Positions 1 through 10,454 of a stretch of 64,000 nucleotides of DNA are shown in pieces. A program made the position numbers and the translations under genes. This DNA comes from Rhodococcus sp. WMMA185 (GTDB lineage: Bacteria; Actinomycetota; Actinomycetes; Mycobacteriales; Mycobacteriaceae), in NCBI RefSeq assembly GCF_001767395.1, contig NZ_CP017014.1, positions 2,736,501 through 2,800,500 of the forward strand. Reading direction: 5' to 3'. The first letter of the stretch is position 1, and each line of letters opens with the position of its first letter. The notes beneath the pieces were generated by a model. That model was not told the origin of the DNA and ran no database searches. It worked only from the letters and a program-made list of their open reading frames with translations.

Positions 1-2616
1 GAGTTTGTCGCCGTCCTGAATCTTGCGCTTCTGCGCCACATAGACACGGACCAACTCGTTGACACCGGGGGGCAGATCGTCTTCGTCGTCCCGCGAGAAC
101 ACGCGAATGCCGATGACCTTGCCGGTCTCACCGTGGGGAACCTTCAGCGACGTGTCGCGAACCTCGCGAGCCTTCTCGCCGAAGATCGCACGCAACAGTC
201 GCTCCTCCGGGGTCAGCTCGGTCTCGCCCTTCGGCGTGACCTTTCCGACCAGGACGTCACCGTCACGAACCTCGGCACCGATACGGATGATTCCGCGCTC
301 ATCGAGGTCGGCGAGGACCTCATCGGAGACGTTCGGGATGTCACGGGTGATCTCCTCGGCACCAAGCTTGGTGTCGCGGGCATCGATCTCGTGCTCCTCG
401 ATGTGAATCGAGGTCAGGACGTCCTCTTCCACGAGTCGCTGCGACAGGATGATCGCGTCCTCGTAGTTGTGGCCTTCCCACGGCATGATCGCAACGAGCA
501 GGTTCTTGCCGAGCGCCATCTCACCGTTCTCGGTGCAGGGACCGTCCGCCAGGACCTGCCCGGACTCGACGCGCTGTCCCTCGTCCACGATCGGACGCTG
601 GTTTGCGCAGGTGCCCTGGTTGGAACGCGCAAACTTGCGCATCCGGTAGGTCGTGCGGCTTCCGTCGTCGGCCATGACCGTGACGTAGTCGGCGGAGACC
701 TCTTCCACGACACCGGTCTTGTCGTTGACGATGACGTCGCCCGCATCGACGGCAGCGCGCAACTCCATGCCGGTACCGACCAGAGGCGCCTCGCTGCGAA
801 CGAGCGGCACCGCCTGACGCTGCATGTTCGCGCCCATCAAGGCACGGTTGGCGTCGTCGTGCTCGAGGAACGGGATCATCGCGGTCGCGACGGAAACCAT
901 CTGGCGAGGAGAGACGTCCATGTAGTCGATGTCCGAGGACGACATGAACTCGACCTCGCCGCCCTTACGGCGAACGAGGATCTTCTCGTCGGTGAAGTGA
1001 CCGTCGGCGTCGATAACAGAGTTGGCCTGCGCGACGACGTGGCGGTCCTCCTCGTCCGCAGTCAGGTAGTCAACCTGATCGGTGACTCGGCCGTCGACGA
1101 CTTTGCGGTACGGCGTCTCGATGAAACCGAACGGGTTGACCCGCGCGTACACCGAAAGCGAACCGATCAGGCCGATGTTCGGGCCCTCTGGAGTTTCGAT
1201 CGGGCACATGCGGCCGTAGTGCGAGGGGTGTACGTCTCGCACTTCGAGGCCGGCGCGCTCACGGGACAGACCACCCGGGCCGAGGGCGGAGAGACGACGC
1301 TTGTGCGTCAGCCCCGACAGCGGGTTGTTCTGGTCCATGAACTGCGACAGCTGGGAAGTTCCGAAGAACTCCTTGATCGCGGCCACGACGGGCCGGATGT
1401 TGATCAGCGTCTGCGGCGTGATGGCCTCGACGTCCTGCGTGGTCATGCGCTCACGAACCACTCGCTCCATGCGGGACAAGCCCACGCGGATCTGGTTCTG
1501 GATGAGTTCACCGACCGTACGCAGACGGCGGTTTCCGAAGTGGTCGATATCGTCGACCTCGACCGGCACCGTGACCCCGCCAGGCGCGGTCATCTCGGTG
1601 TCGCCGGCGTGCAAGCGCACCAAGTATTCGATGGTGGCGACGATGTCTTCCTCGGTGAGGGTCGACGCAACGATCGGCTGCCCGGTGTTGAGGCCCAGCT
1701 TCTTGTTGATCTTGTAGCGACCCACGCGAGCCAGGTCGTAGCGCTTGTCCTTGAAGAACAGGTTCTCGAGGAGTGTCTGCGCGCTCTCCTTGGTCGGCGG
1801 CTCGCCCGGACGCAGCTTGCGGTAGATGTCGAGCAGCGCCTCGTCGGTGCCGGCTGCGTTGTCCTTCTCCAGCGTGGCCATGAGGATCTCGGAGAAACCG
1901 AAGCGCTCGGTGATCTGCTCGGTGGTCCAGCCGAGAGCCTTCAGCAGCACGGTCACCGGCTGACGGCGCTTGCGGTCGATGCGGACGCCAACCGTGTCGC
2001 GCTTGTCGATGTCGAACTCGAGCCAGGCACCACGGCCCGGGATGACCTTGACGCTGTGCAGGTCCTTCTCGGTAGCTTTGTCGACGGTGTGGTCGAAGTA
2101 GACACCCGGGGAACGCACCAGCTGGGAGACCACAACACGCTCGGTGCCGTTGATGATGAACGTGCCCTTGTCGGTCATCATCGGGAAGTCACCCATGAAG
2201 ACGGTCTGGCTCTTGATCTCACCGGTGTTGTTGTTGATGAACTCTGCGGTGACGAACAACGGCGCCGCGTAGGTCATGTCCTTGTCTTTGCACTCGTCCA
2301 CCGAGGCCTTGACCTCGTCGAAGCGCGGGTCCGAGAAGGACAGAGACATCGAGCCCGAGAAGTCTTCGATCGGCGAGAGCTCTGCGAGGATGTCTTCGAG
2401 GCCACCGGAGACTTCGCTGTCGCCGCGGGCCTCAGCGCGTTCGCGCCAGTTCTGCGCGCCTATCAACCACTCGAAAGAATCGGTTTGTACATCGAGGAGC
2501 CCTGGAACTTCGAGGGGTTCGCGAATCTTCGCGAAGGAAACCCTCTTCGGGGCTCCGGGGATTCCGGAAACTGCCTTGGTCTGGCTAGAGACTGCCAAGA
2601 TGCGTCCTTCCAGCAC
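1..2616 (-). CDS. rpoB: RNA polymerase beta subunit, 5' part (C-terminus beyond window)
   Basis: Beta subunit of RNA polymerase, which forms the catalytic centre with beta-prime and binds rifampicin. 872 residues are visible of an expected ~1,150-1,170. Near the N-terminus I read [20 protein letters not shown] and [14 protein letters not shown], hallmark beta-subunit sequence. The rifampicin region (about 1270-1365) reads [17 protein letters not shown] then [20 protein letters not shown], with the D, H and S of the sensitive form. Reading stops within [20 protein letters not shown], shortly before the active-site GRHGNKG region. The GTG at 2614-2616 gives a start [10 protein letters not shown] typical of actinobacterial RpoB. 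No other gene of its operon is visible; rpoC should follow off the left edge. Confidence 0.97.
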   Translation of the reverse strand, partial: MLEGRILAVSSQTKAVSGIPGAPKRVSFAKIREPLEVPGLLDVQTDSFEWLIGAQNWRERAEARGDSEVSGGLEDILAELSPIEDFSGSMSLSFSDPRFDEVKASVDECKDKDMTYAAPLFVTAEFINNNTGEIKSQTVFMGDFPMMTDKGTFIINGTERVVVSQLVRSPGVYFDHTVDKATEKDLHSVKVIPGRGAWLEFDIDKRDTVGVRIDRKRRQPVTVLLKALGWTTEQITERFGFSEILMATLEKDNAAGTDEALLDIYRKLRPGEPPTKESAQTLLENLFFKDKRYDLARVGRYKINKKLGLNTGQPIVASTLTEEDIVATIEYLVRLHAGDTEMTAPGGVTVPVEVDDIDHFGNRRLRTVGELIQNQIRVGLSRMERVVRERMTTQDVEAITPQTLINIRPVVAAIKEFFGTSQLSQFMDQNNPLSGLTHKRRLSALGPGGLSRERAGLEVRDVHPSHYGRMCPIETPEGPNIGLIGSLSVYARVNPFGFIETPYRKVVDGRVTDQVDYLTADEEDRHVVAQANSVIDADGHFTDEKILVRRKGGEVEFMSSSDIDYMDVSPRQMVSVATAMIPFLEHDDANRALMGANMQRQAVPLVRSEAPLVGTGMELRAAVDAGDVIVNDKTGVVEEVSADYVTVMADDGSRTTYRMRKFARSNQGTCANQRPIVDEGQRVESGQVLADGPCTENGEMALGKNLLVAIMPWEGHNYEDAIILSQRLVEEDVLTSIHIEEHEIDARDTKLGAEEITRDIPNVSDEVLADLDERGIIRIGAEVRDGDVLVGKVTPKGETELTPEERLLRAIFGEKAREVRDTSLKVPHGETGKVIGIRVFSRDDEDDLPPGVNELVRVYVAQKRKIQDGDKL

Positions 2617-2981
2617 CTCACGCGGGCCGCCCTTGCTGTTGCGACCGCCGCTGTATCTGCTTCGAATTTCGCCGCTTACAACCCGAACGAAACTCGCCAC
2701 AGTTGCTGAAGTGTGAAGCATTCGCAGCGTTACGGACGAGGGGTGGACAGGAGGCAGCCAGCGCAACGTCCAAAAGTACACCCAAACTCAGTAGATGTCG
2801 AGTCGGGCACCCCAAACAGCACCCAGATAGGGGCGCTCCGCCACGCGGGCAATGCGCGTGTGCACGCATTAGAGTGACGGGTGATCAACGTGGCGTCAAG
2901 CGCTAGAGCGCATGTCGTGTGGTTTCCCCACAATCTCAGCGCGTCCCCGGAACCGATCCTCAGCTGCTGACCTCGACGAAC
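2617..2981 (-). promoter_or_regulatory. rpoB upstream region with candidate promoter
   Basis: This 365-base stretch has no convincing gene on either strand. Read on the minus strand it contains TTGACG (2899-2894), a good -35 match, followed about 20 bases later by TCTAAT (2873-2868). The spacing is long for a housekeeping promoter, so the -10 call is tentative. About 250 bases of untranslated leader would then precede rpoB, as is common for this gene. The remainder shows no obvious hairpin or repeat. Confidence 0.3.
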
Positions 2982-3863
2982 TCAGCCGTCGCTGTCGGAT
3001 ATATAGGAAAGCACCCACTTGCCGTCGATCTTCTCCATCTTGATCGAGAGCGGGCTGGCGGCGCTGCCGATTGCCACCGAATCGTCGGTCGCGCTGACGT
3101 TCATGTGCGCGAGAAGCTCGGCTCGGTCACCGTCGAGCATCGTGACACCAATGTCGGTGACCGCCGCCTCGGTCGCTGTCCTCGTCTGGATAGCGGCCTG
3201 TTTCGTCACCTCTGCTGTCGAATCGAACTCCTCGCGTCTGTCTTCGTCGAGATACTGCCGGGCATTGTCGAAATCCTGGTCGATTGTCTCGTAGTTGTAG
3301 GTGTACAGCGCCTCGAGCGCCTCCGTACCTGCCCTGGTCACCTCCGCGGTCGTACCCTGGTCGACCCACGCGGTGTTGGTGATATTCGCTCCCGGTTTGA
3401 ATGCCGCCACTGCAGCGAACGCACCCAGCACGACCGCCACCGCAGCGAGAATCGCTACGCGTTGCCACGTGATCGCCTTGTTCCTGTTCCCGCTCGGTGC
3501 CTCGACCTCGACGGCGGGTGGATTCTCTCGAGTGCCAGTGTCTGATTCGAGGCTCGGAGTCTCGGTCACGCCGGGTGACGTCACCGACTCGGTCGACACC
3601 GGCTTCTCGGTCGACACCGGCTTCTCGGTCGACACGGGCTTCTCGGTCGACACCGTTTCGGCTTCGGCGGCTTTCTTCGCCGGGTTCGGCTCACTTACGG
3701 GAGCCGGCTCGTTCGTGGGAGCCTGCTCGTTGGCGGGATCTGCCGGTCTTGCAGAAGTTGCCGCACCCGCCACGTTCGGCGTTGCCTTGCGGGTTCCCGC
3801 TACGCGGGGGCGCCGACCCCTCGCAGCGCTGCCTGGCAGATTCTTACGAGGCTTGGGAGGCAT
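2982..3863 (-). CDS. Mce-associated membrane protein, low-complexity N-terminus
   Basis: Last gene of the mce operon, 293 residues. The first ~130 residues are hydrophilic, Pro/Ala/Glu/Lys-rich and probably disordered. They include a tandem hexapeptide VSTEKP (three full copies plus VSTES), encoded by an 18-bp repeat at about 3591-3656. A single membrane segment follows (VAILAAVAVVLGAFAAVAAF). After it comes an extracytoplasmic domain of about 130 residues with the fold-type sequence of Mce-associated (Mas) proteins, ending DGKWVLSYISDSDG. Proteins of this kind accompany MceA-F in mycobacteria and rhodococci and are thought to stabilise the complex; their exact role is not visible here. Confidence 0.75.
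   Translation of the reverse strand: MPPKPRKNLPGSAARGRRPRVAGTRKATPNVAGAATSARPADPANEQAPTNEPAPVSEPNPAKKAAEAETVSTEKPVSTEKPVSTEKPVSTESVTSPGVTETPSLESDTGTRENPPAVEVEAPSGNRNKAITWQRVAILAAVAVVLGAFAAVAAFKPGANITNTAWVDQGTTAEVTRAGTEALEALYTYNYETIDQDFDNARQYLDEDRREEFDSTAEVTKQAAIQTRTATEAAVTDIGVTMLDGDRAELLAHMNVSATDDSVAIGSAASPLSIKMEKIDGKWVLSYISDSDG
3591..3656. repeat. 18-bp in-frame tandem repeat
   Basis: Unit GGTCGACACCGGCTTCTC at 3591-3608, 3609-3626 and 3627-3644 (one mismatch), plus a partial fourth unit. It encodes the VSTEKP hexapeptide repeat in the cytoplasmic arm of the adjacent Mce-associated protein. Copy number is likely to vary between strains. Confidence 0.85.
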
Positions 3864-3920
3864 AATTCACCGCTTTCTCACTAACGCGACTCGCACAGCG
3901 GTCACCGCAACACATCCGGT

Positions 3921-4559
3921 TCACTGACCGCCCGTATCGCCGTCGGGCGCCGTTGCCATATCGCTGGGGGTCGGGTCCACCGGGATCCGACCTTCCTCGA
4001 GCGGAATTCGTCCACCAACCGGTTCGACCGATGATGCTCTCCAAACCCCGTCCACGTCCTCGACATCCAGCCGCATCGTCACCTTGACCCTGTTGAACCG
4101 GTCCGGCCACGTTGTCGTGACCGCAACGACGACCAGCGCTTTCGCCGTCCCGTCGTCCGTGTTCAGCTCTGTCAAGGTGCCATGAATCAACTCGGCCCTG
4201 CTCGACGCCCCTGACTCGCGCATCTGATCGGTAAGCCCGTCGATCGTCGCTTGAAGATCCTGGTTCATCTTCTCGCCCGTGATCGAAGACCTCATGTTCT
4301 CGAATGAGCCCTCGATATCAGCGGAATCAACCGTATTGAGATTGATTGCCGCCTGCTGTGCACCTGTCAAGGCTGAATCCCGCGCGGCTGCGATCGGCTT
4401 GTCCACGAAGAGCGCGCGTGACCATCCGACGCCGAACCATCCTGCTGCGACAACCGCGATCACCACCAGCACAGTCACCACGCTGAACGAAATATTAAGA
4501 GCTGTGTTCTTCCCCGGAGCAGGTTGTCCTGGCTCCGGGTCGGTGGCAATTCGCGTCAC
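3921..4559 (-). CDS. Mce-associated membrane protein
   Basis: 212 residues. A short cytoplasmic N-terminus precedes one membrane helix (about residues 23-48, SFSVVTVLVVIAVVAAGWFG). An extracytoplasmic domain of ~150 residues follows, starting ALFVDKPIAAARDSALTGAQ and typical of Mas proteins that form a pair downstream of mceF. It lies 52 bases after mceF and 57 bases before the next Mas gene, so it is probably cotranscribed. Function is inferred from context; there is no catalytic motif. The two Mas proteins are similar in layout but not near-identical. Confidence 0.75.
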   Translation of the reverse strand: MTRIATDPEPGQPAPGKNTALNISFSVVTVLVVIAVVAAGWFGVGWSRALFVDKPIAAARDSALTGAQQAAINLNTVDSADIEGSFENMRSSITGEKMNQDLQATIDGLTDQMRESGASSRAELIHGTLTELNTDDGTAKALVVVAVTTTWPDRFNRVKVTMRLDVEDVDGVWRASSVEPVGGRIPLEEGRIPVDPTPSDMATAPDGDTGGQ

Positions 4560-4611
4560 GCCAATACCCTACTTATCGTCTTCTTCTACTCACGCCTGAT
4601 GGAGATCGACG

Positions 4612-5859
4612 CTACTTGGGGGTAACCCCTAGGAGCGGCGCAAGTTGCGTTGCTATGGGGTTCAAATTCAGGGTGTCCGGCATGACCTTCGGCTTGAAAT
4701 CCCAAGGCTGAATCGTATCCGGATCTGCGAACACGATTCGGTCTGCACTGCGCACTCCAGTCACACTCCCCTGGGGCACATCGCAACTTGCCTCGGTATT
4801 GAAGGGGAAGTCTTGCTGGGTGTCGTCGAAGTTCGGATCCTGCCGCTTCATCTCGGCCAAAATCTCGTATGTCTTCTCGTAGCCGATGGTGCACGACGGC
4901 GGATTGTTGGTTTCCAAAACGATTCCCTGATGCACCGTTCCGTCTCCCGGCGCCACAGTCCCGGCCGCCCCGGCGATGGCCGGCAGGAAGATGAGCAGGG
5001 GTCGGAGAGCGACTGCGCGCGGACCAAGCTCTTCGGCCACTGCGGCAAGGTTCGTCAAATCAGTGGTGAGGCTCGGCCCGGTCTCGCTCACCAGTCGTCC
5101 GATCTCGTCGCTCGCCGGAGTCCCCTGATCGATGATCGAGCGGATGTCGGGGTCACTGCTCCGGAGCTGTGCCGCAACGGCGTCGAGGTCGGAACTGAAC
5201 TGAGCGATAGCCGACGACTGATCGGTCTGCGTAGCCAACACAGTCTCACTGTCTCCGATGAGGGACAACGTCTCCGGGAGCACGTCGAGTCCGTCCCGCG
5301 ACAATGCGGAGAGGGAATCCGCCAGCGTCTGCAAATCGTCACCCTTGCCGTCGAAAGCCGCTCCCAGTTCGGTGACGACTGTGCGCAGCGGATCGATCGG
5401 CACGGACTTGACCAGAGTGTCGGTTGCCATCAGCAACTGCTCCACGGGAACAGGTGTGAAGGTGTTGCCCTCTTCGATCTCCGAGCCATCGCGGAGGAAG
5501 GGGCCCTCATCGTTGTCGGGCTGGAGATCCACGTACTGCTCACCGATCGCTGACCGGTTGGCAACGACCGCCTTGGCCGATGCCGGAATCTCGGACCAGC
5601 TGTTGGAGATCTTCAATTGGACGTTGACACCCGTCGGGGTGAGCGACAGATCGCCCACCCGACCGACCGGAACGCCGCGGTACGTGACCTCGGCATTGGT
5701 GAAGATTCCGCCGGAGTCTTTGAACTGCGCGTTCACGTCGTATTCACCGAACCCCAGCAAGTTGTCCAGTCGGACATACTTGCCTCCGACGTAGACCAGC
5801 CCGAGTACCGCCACGAGGACGAATACGACGAGCTGGATCCTGACCACCCGCGACCTCAC
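4612..5859 (-). CDS. mceF: MCE family protein MceF
   Basis: Sixth Mce subunit, 415 residues. One N-terminal membrane helix (IQLVVFVLVAVLGLVYVGGK) anchors an MlaD/MCE domain (about residues 38-115) with EVTYRGVPVGRVGDLSLTPT. A long helical region of ~180 residues follows, proposed in related systems to form part of a periplasm-spanning lipid tunnel. The C-terminal tail is less conserved. Its start overlaps the mceE stop by four bases (ATGA), which indicates translational coupling. The assignment as F rests on position and the MRSRVVRIQ start. Confidence 0.88.
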   Translation of the reverse strand: MRSRVVRIQLVVFVLVAVLGLVYVGGKYVRLDNLLGFGEYDVNAQFKDSGGIFTNAEVTYRGVPVGRVGDLSLTPTGVNVQLKISNSWSEIPASAKAVVANRSAIGEQYVDLQPDNDEGPFLRDGSEIEEGNTFTPVPVEQLLMATDTLVKSVPIDPLRTVVTELGAAFDGKGDDLQTLADSLSALSRDGLDVLPETLSLIGDSETVLATQTDQSSAIAQFSSDLDAVAAQLRSSDPDIRSIIDQGTPASDEIGRLVSETGPSLTTDLTNLAAVAEELGPRAVALRPLLIFLPAIAGAAGTVAPGDGTVHQGIVLETNNPPSCTIGYEKTYEILAEMKRQDPNFDDTQQDFPFNTEASCDVPQGSVTGVRSADRIVFADPDTIQPWDFKPKVMPDTLNLNPIATQLAPLLGVTPK

Positions 5860-7127
5860 TGTCCACCTCCGATTCCGAACTGTTCGAGCAGTCCCGCAAA
5901 CGGATTCTGCGGGGATCGCGGCTCACTGGGTGCGCCGCCATCCTCGCTGCCGTCCACCGGTGCCGCCACACCCCTCGGGGCGGGAAGCGTCGGCAGAATC
6001 GGAAGCAGCGATACGGTTGGCCAACCTGCCTTCGGGCCGTTGCCGTTGTAGTACGGATTCGACGGATCGACAACCGGCTTCGGTTCGCCGAACTTCGGCG
6101 GAACATACACCGGGTCGCCCTGGCCGACCCCGAGGGCACTCAGCGCGTTGCCGATCTGAAGATCGACCGACAGGAACAGGTTCACCGAACCGCCGAGCGC
6201 GATCTTCTCGATACCGTCCGGGAATGGAAGTGTCGGTATGAACGCGAGCGAATTGGGCAAGTCGTCGCCCGACTCGGCGAGTGCTTGCAACGTCGGACGG
6301 AGGGCGAGCAGGTCGGCGATCAGATCATCCTTCGACTGATTGATTACCTCAGTTCCGACGGTACCGAGTTGGTCCAGCTGCACCAGCAACTCGGTGAGCT
6401 GCGGACGCTGTTCTTCGAGTACTTCAGCAGCAATCGGGAGCTCGTCGAGGATGAGCCCGATCTTTTCGTTCTGTTCGTCGACACGTGCGGTCAGCGTCCC
6501 GAGACCGTCTAGGGCGCGGGTGATGTCGTCGCGTTGCTGGTTGAGACCGTCGATGAGGGTGTTCGCCTGTTCGAGCAATCCCCGCACACGGTCCTCACGC
6601 CCGTCGAGGGCAAGGCTGAGCTCATGCACGATCGGCTGCAGTTGACCCACACCACCGCCGTTGAGCAGCAGCGACAGTGCGCCGAATACTTGCTCGATCT
6701 CGGTGGCATGCCGGGTTCGGTCGAGCCCGATCGTGTCACCGTCTTCGAGTCGCGCGGGATCCTTGTCACCCGGTGGTTCGGACAGCTGCACGAACTTCTC
6801 ACCGAGCAGGCTGGTCTGATCTATGGCAGCGACAGCATTTGCTGCGAGATCGACCGACGAGTCGAGGACCACCTCGACGTCCGCCGTCCACCCGTCCGGT
6901 CCCACCTTGATCGTTTCCACGCGGCCCACGGGAACACCGTCGACCTTCACCGCGGACTGCGGAACGAGATCGAGGACGTCTTCGAACTGAATCGTCAGAT
7001 GCATCGGATCGCTGCCGATGTCCGGTCCCCCCGGCAGAGGAACTCCGTAGATTCCCTCAGACGAGCAGGAACTCACTGCGACGGCAACGGCACATACGCC
7101 GGCCCCGAAGATTATCGGCCGCTTCAT
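5856..7127 (-). CDS. mceE: MCE family lipoprotein MceE
   Basis: Fifth Mce subunit, 423 residues. The N-terminus [21 protein letters not shown] is a lipoprotein signal peptide with a lipobox ending at Cys21, as expected for MceE (LprK-type) members. The MCE domain contains [21 protein letters not shown] helical region follows, then a Pro/Gly-rich tail ([19 protein letters not shown]). It is coupled to mceD and mceF by four-base overlaps. It should be anchored in the outer leaflet of the plasma membrane and contribute to the substrate-conducting MCE assembly. Confidence 0.9.
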   Translation of the reverse strand: MKRPIIFGAGVCAVAVAVSSCSSEGIYGVPLPGGPDIGSDPMHLTIQFEDVLDLVPQSAVKVDGVPVGRVETIKVGPDGWTADVEVVLDSSVDLAANAVAAIDQTSLLGEKFVQLSEPPGDKDPARLEDGDTIGLDRTRHATEIEQVFGALSLLLNGGGVGQLQPIVHELSLALDGREDRVRGLLEQANTLIDGLNQQRDDITRALDGLGTLTARVDEQNEKIGLILDELPIAAEVLEEQRPQLTELLVQLDQLGTVGTEVINQSKDDLIADLLALRPTLQALAESGDDLPNSLAFIPTLPFPDGIEKIALGGSVNLFLSVDLQIGNALSALGVGQGDPVYVPPKFGEPKPVVDPSNPYYNGNGPKAGWPTVSLLPILPTLPAPRGVAAPVDGSEDGGAPSEPRSPQNPFAGLLEQFGIGGGQ

Positions 7128-8383
7128 TCGCCCTCACCGCCCAGCACGCCGTCGAATCGCGGCGACACGACGCCCGGCACCGTGCCAGGTGTGACCATCC
7201 GCTGGATGTTTTCCCCACTCATGATCCCGAACGGAAGCACAAGCGACGGAGACGATGTCGCCTGCTTGATCTCCGAGGCAATTGCCATGCAGTTGTCGAT
7301 CAACGGCTGCATTTGCTCTCCGAGTTGCTCGAACTCCGGATCTCCGGGCTTGAGGTTACCTAGATCGATCAGCTTGCAGAGAAGGGCGGCGGGATTCTCC
7401 AAGTCCGGCAACGCAACACGCGAGGCGAGCGTTCCCGACTCCGCATCGTAGGAGTTGGCCAGATTGCTGATTGCCAGCGGGAGCATTGTCAGCGAGTTCA
7501 CCAGGGACTCCCGGTTGTCCGCGAGTGTCTGCGTCACCGGAACCAGGTCGTCCACATTCTTCGCAAGAATCTCCCTGTTGTCCGCAACGAACTTCGAGAC
7601 GTCACCGAGCGCAATCGCCAGCTGATTGAGAGCAGCCCCCAGGTTCTCCCGCTCGCCTGCCAAGAAACCAGTCAGATCCGAAAGCTGCGAATTGAAGTCG
7701 CGGACTTGCTGGTCGTTGGCGGCCAGCGCGCCCACGAAGACCTCGAGGTTCTTGACGGTCTCGAACAGGTCGCCGCGACTCTCGTTCAGCGTACGGGCCG
7801 CGTCGGAAAGATTGCTGATGCTCTCCCCCAGCGCCTCTCCGTTGCCGTCGAGGTTTGCCGCGCCCGTCTCGATGAACTGCGATAGCGCGCCTTCCTTGTT
7901 CGCCCCATTCGGGCCCAGAGCGTTCGAGAGCTCATCGATGCTCGCGTACAGCTCGTCGACCTCGACAGGCGTGGCCGTGTCCTGACGCTCGATGGTCGTG
8001 CCGCTGGCCATCTTCGCCCCTCCCGTGTAGACGGGCGTGAGCTGAATGTAGCGGTCGGACACCACCGACGGTGTGATCTGTGCAGCCTTCGCGTCTGCGG
8101 GAATGTCTACTCCGCGATCGACCCGCATCTCAACCTTCACCTGGTCGCCCTGCGGTTCAACGCTGTTGACAGACCCGACCTTGACTCCCAAGACCCTCAC
8201 ATCGGAGCCCTCATAGATGCCGACTGACTTGTCGAAGTACGCGGTGATCTTCGTGGTACCCACGCGCGCGAACAGCCACCACAGGGCGCCCGCGATCACC
8301 AGTGCCGCGACCACGATGCCGGCGACGACCACGATGAAGCGGCGGCGTCCACCGCGAGCTTCTCCGTTCAGAATGTCCATCAT
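7124..8383 (-). CDS. mceD: MCE family protein MceD
   Basis: Fourth Mce subunit, 419 residues. The N-terminal helix [20 protein letters not shown] precedes the MCE domain ([20 protein letters not shown], then [12 protein letters not shown]). An extended helical region and a C-terminal segment with [16 protein letters not shown] follow. The start overlaps the mceC stop (TGATG context); a second in-frame ATG lies one codon in. It would act with the other Mce subunits and the YrbE permeases in lipid or sterol import. The substrate of this particular locus cannot be read from the sequence. Confidence 0.88.
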   Translation of the reverse strand: MMDILNGEARGGRRRFIVVVAGIVVAALVIAGALWWLFARVGTTKITAYFDKSVGIYEGSDVRVLGVKVGSVNSVEPQGDQVKVEMRVDRGVDIPADAKAAQITPSVVSDRYIQLTPVYTGGAKMASGTTIERQDTATPVEVDELYASIDELSNALGPNGANKEGALSQFIETGAANLDGNGEALGESISNLSDAARTLNESRGDLFETVKNLEVFVGALAANDQQVRDFNSQLSDLTGFLAGERENLGAALNQLAIALGDVSKFVADNREILAKNVDDLVPVTQTLADNRESLVNSLTMLPLAISNLANSYDAESGTLASRVALPDLENPAALLCKLIDLGNLKPGDPEFEQLGEQMQPLIDNCMAIASEIKQATSSPSLVLPFGIMSGENIQRMVTPGTVPGVVSPRFDGVLGGEGE

Positions 8384-9378
8384 CAGTTACCTTCCAACCG
8401 TCGGCTGGGTTCGCGGTTGCCGGAAGAATCGGGTATCGACGGCGGCAAGACATTCACGACGGCCTGATCGAACCAGCGACCGTTGCCGACCACGTTGGTG
8501 TAGAGGCGAATGAAGGGCTCGTACAGTTTGGTCGCCTTGTCCAAGTTCTCTTGGTTCGCGTTCAGGATCTCGACAACGCCATGAAGCTGTTCGAGCGCCG
8601 GACCGATGGCCTCCTCGTTCTCGCGAACGAGTGCGGTCAATTGCTGTGACAGTCTTTGCGTTCCACTCAGCAACAGCGAAATCGACTGCTGGCGGTTGTT
8701 CAACTCGTCCAGCAACACTCCGGCATCACCGATCAATCGGTTGAACTCGGCATTGCGGTCCGCAAGGATCGTCGTGGTCTGGCTGGTCGCGGCGAACAGT
8801 TTCCGCAGTTCCTGGTCGCGGCTCGCGATGGTCAGAGACAATCTGCTCACGCCGTCGATCGATGCGCGGATCTCGGAGGGCGTCCCCTCGAGAGCCTGAG
8901 ACAGCGTCGTCAAACTCTCCGCGAGCTGATCGGTATCGATGTTGCCAACCGTCTCGGCAGTCGCCGAGAAAGCTTCGATCACGTCGTACGGAGAAGTGGT
9001 CCGCTCGAGGGGGATCACGTCACGGGGATTGAGCGTCTTCGAACCACGTGGTTCGAGGGCCAGATATTTCTGACCCAGCACCGTTTTGATCTGAATCGAG
9101 GCCGACGTTTCGTTGCCGACCCAAGCATCCGACACCTTGAACTCGACATCGACACGGTCACCAGCGAGTTCGACCGAAGTCACTTTTCCGACCTTGACGC
9201 CTGCGATCCGGACTTCGTTGTTCGGCTTGAGACCTGCCGCCTCGGTGAATTGGGCACGGTAGGTCGATCCGGCGCCGATGATCGGCAACGAATCGAGGAA
9301 GAAGGCCGAGACTGTAACCAGCAGCACTACGAGAATGCCCAGGGCTCCAGCCGCCGCCGGACTGCGACGTCTGCTCAT
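8383..9378 (-). CDS. mceC: MCE family protein MceC
   Basis: Third Mce subunit, 331 residues from the ATG at 9376-9378, which overlaps the mceB stop as ATGA. An in-frame start 12 codons upstream exists but lies inside mceB and is less likely. A membrane helix ([20 protein letters not shown]) precedes the MCE domain with [21 protein letters not shown] helical region rich in Leu and Gln ends in a short tail. Position between mceB and mceD supports the assignment. Confidence 0.88.
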   Translation of the reverse strand: MSRRRSPAAAGALGILVVLLVTVSAFFLDSLPIIGAGSTYRAQFTEAAGLKPNNEVRIAGVKVGKVTSVELAGDRVDVEFKVSDAWVGNETSASIQIKTVLGQKYLALEPRGSKTLNPRDVIPLERTTSPYDVIEAFSATAETVGNIDTDQLAESLTTLSQALEGTPSEIRASIDGVSRLSLTIASRDQELRKLFAATSQTTTILADRNAEFNRLIGDAGVLLDELNNRQQSISLLLSGTQRLSQQLTALVRENEEAIGPALEQLHGVVEILNANQENLDKATKLYEPFIRLYTNVVGNGRWFDQAVVNVLPPSIPDSSGNREPSRRLEGN

Positions 9379-10454
9379 CGTGATTGCAACTCCTGTAGCC
9401 CTTCTTGGGTGCACCGTTTGGCCGAGTTCGTGTAGACCGGCTCATTGACAGTGGGTAGGCCGGTGGGCAAATTCAACTGGGGCGCGGTACCTGGACCTGC
9501 GACAATGTCGACCCCGCAGAGGTAGAACTGGAACCAGGATCCGTAACTGGCTGCCCGGCCCAGTTTTTCGAGCTTCACCGGAAGTGTCTCGAAAACACTG
9601 TTGAGGGTTTCGGAGTTGCGATTCAGCGTGCCGGCCAACGTGTTCAGCGATGCGATGGATTCGGTGATCGACGGCCTGGTGGGTTCGAGCAGATCGGCGG
9701 TCGCATCGGCAAGTCCCGCGAGAGAGGTCACCGCGGAGCCGACCGTTCCTCGCTCGGCCGCCAACCCAGAAACGAGTTGCTGAGTATTGACGATCAGCGA
9801 ATCGAGTTCATCGTCACGTTGATTCACAGTATCGAGCACGTTGTTGAGGTTGTTGATCACCGCACCGATCACCTGGTCCCTGTCGGCAATCGTGTTGGTC
9901 AGGCTTGCCGTGTTCCTGACGAGGTCCTCTATAGTTCCCGATTCACCTTGAAACACCTGGATGATCTGGTACGAGAGCTTGTTCACGTCGTCGGCGCTGA
10001 GAGTCTGGAACAAGGGGCGGAATCCGTCGAACAGTGTGGTGAGGTTGACAGCCGGCTTCGTCCGCTCGAGCGGAATCGTGGCACCGCCATTCAACTTCAT
10101 ACCCTGTGGGCCATCCCCCTGTTCGAGTGCGATGTATCGCTGCCCCACGAGGTTCCGGAACCGGATGGTTGCGGTGGTACCGGCCGGAAGCCAGTCCCGC
10201 TCCGCCACCGAGAACTCGACCTTCGCTTCGCGCTCGTTGTGGATCTCGATGTCCTCTACTTGCCCCACGCGCACACCGGCGATTCGGACCTCGTCGCCCT
10301 CGTTCAGTGAGGTGACATCCGAGAAGATCGCGTTGAACTTGGTACCGCCCCCTCCGCCTAGATTTGCGATGGTGGCCGCAAGCAGACCTGTCGCCAAGAT
10401 GGTGACCACGGCGAAAATGATCAGCTTGACCAGTGGCGCTGTCAGGCTCCTCAT
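9375..10454 (-). CDS. mceB: MCE family protein MceB
   Basis: Second Mce subunit, 359 residues. N-terminal helix LVKLIIFAVVTILATGLLAA, then the MCE domain containing FSDVTSLNEGDEVRIAGVRV and NLVGQRYIALEQGDG. A long helical stretch follows, and a short C-terminal segment with GSWFQFYLCGVDIVAG, a motif found in MceB proteins. It overlaps mceA and mceC by four bases each. It is predicted to be anchored in the plasma membrane with the bulk in the periplasm-like space. Confidence 0.9.
   Translation of the reverse strand: MRSLTAPLVKLIIFAVVTILATGLLAATIANLGGGGGTKFNAIFSDVTSLNEGDEVRIAGVRVGQVEDIEIHNEREAKVEFSVAERDWLPAGTTATIRFRNLVGQRYIALEQGDGPQGMKLNGGATIPLERTKPAVNLTTLFDGFRPLFQTLSADDVNKLSYQIIQVFQGESGTIEDLVRNTASLTNTIADRDQVIGAVINNLNNVLDTVNQRDDELDSLIVNTQQLVSGLAAERGTVGSAVTSLAGLADATADLLEPTRPSITESIASLNTLAGTLNRNSETLNSVFETLPVKLEKLGRAASYGSWFQFYLCGVDIVAGPGTAPQLNLPTGLPTVNEPVYTNSAKRCTQEGLQELQSR

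Noticed and set aside
1270-1365. Rifampicin-resistance variant in rpoB
   Set aside because: The region reads as the sensitive form with Asp, His and Ser at the usual resistance positions.
133-2709. Long plus-strand open frame of 858 codons
   Set aside because: It is antisense to rpoB in a GC-rich genome; the minus strand encodes highly conserved RpoB sequence, so this is a codon-bias shadow.
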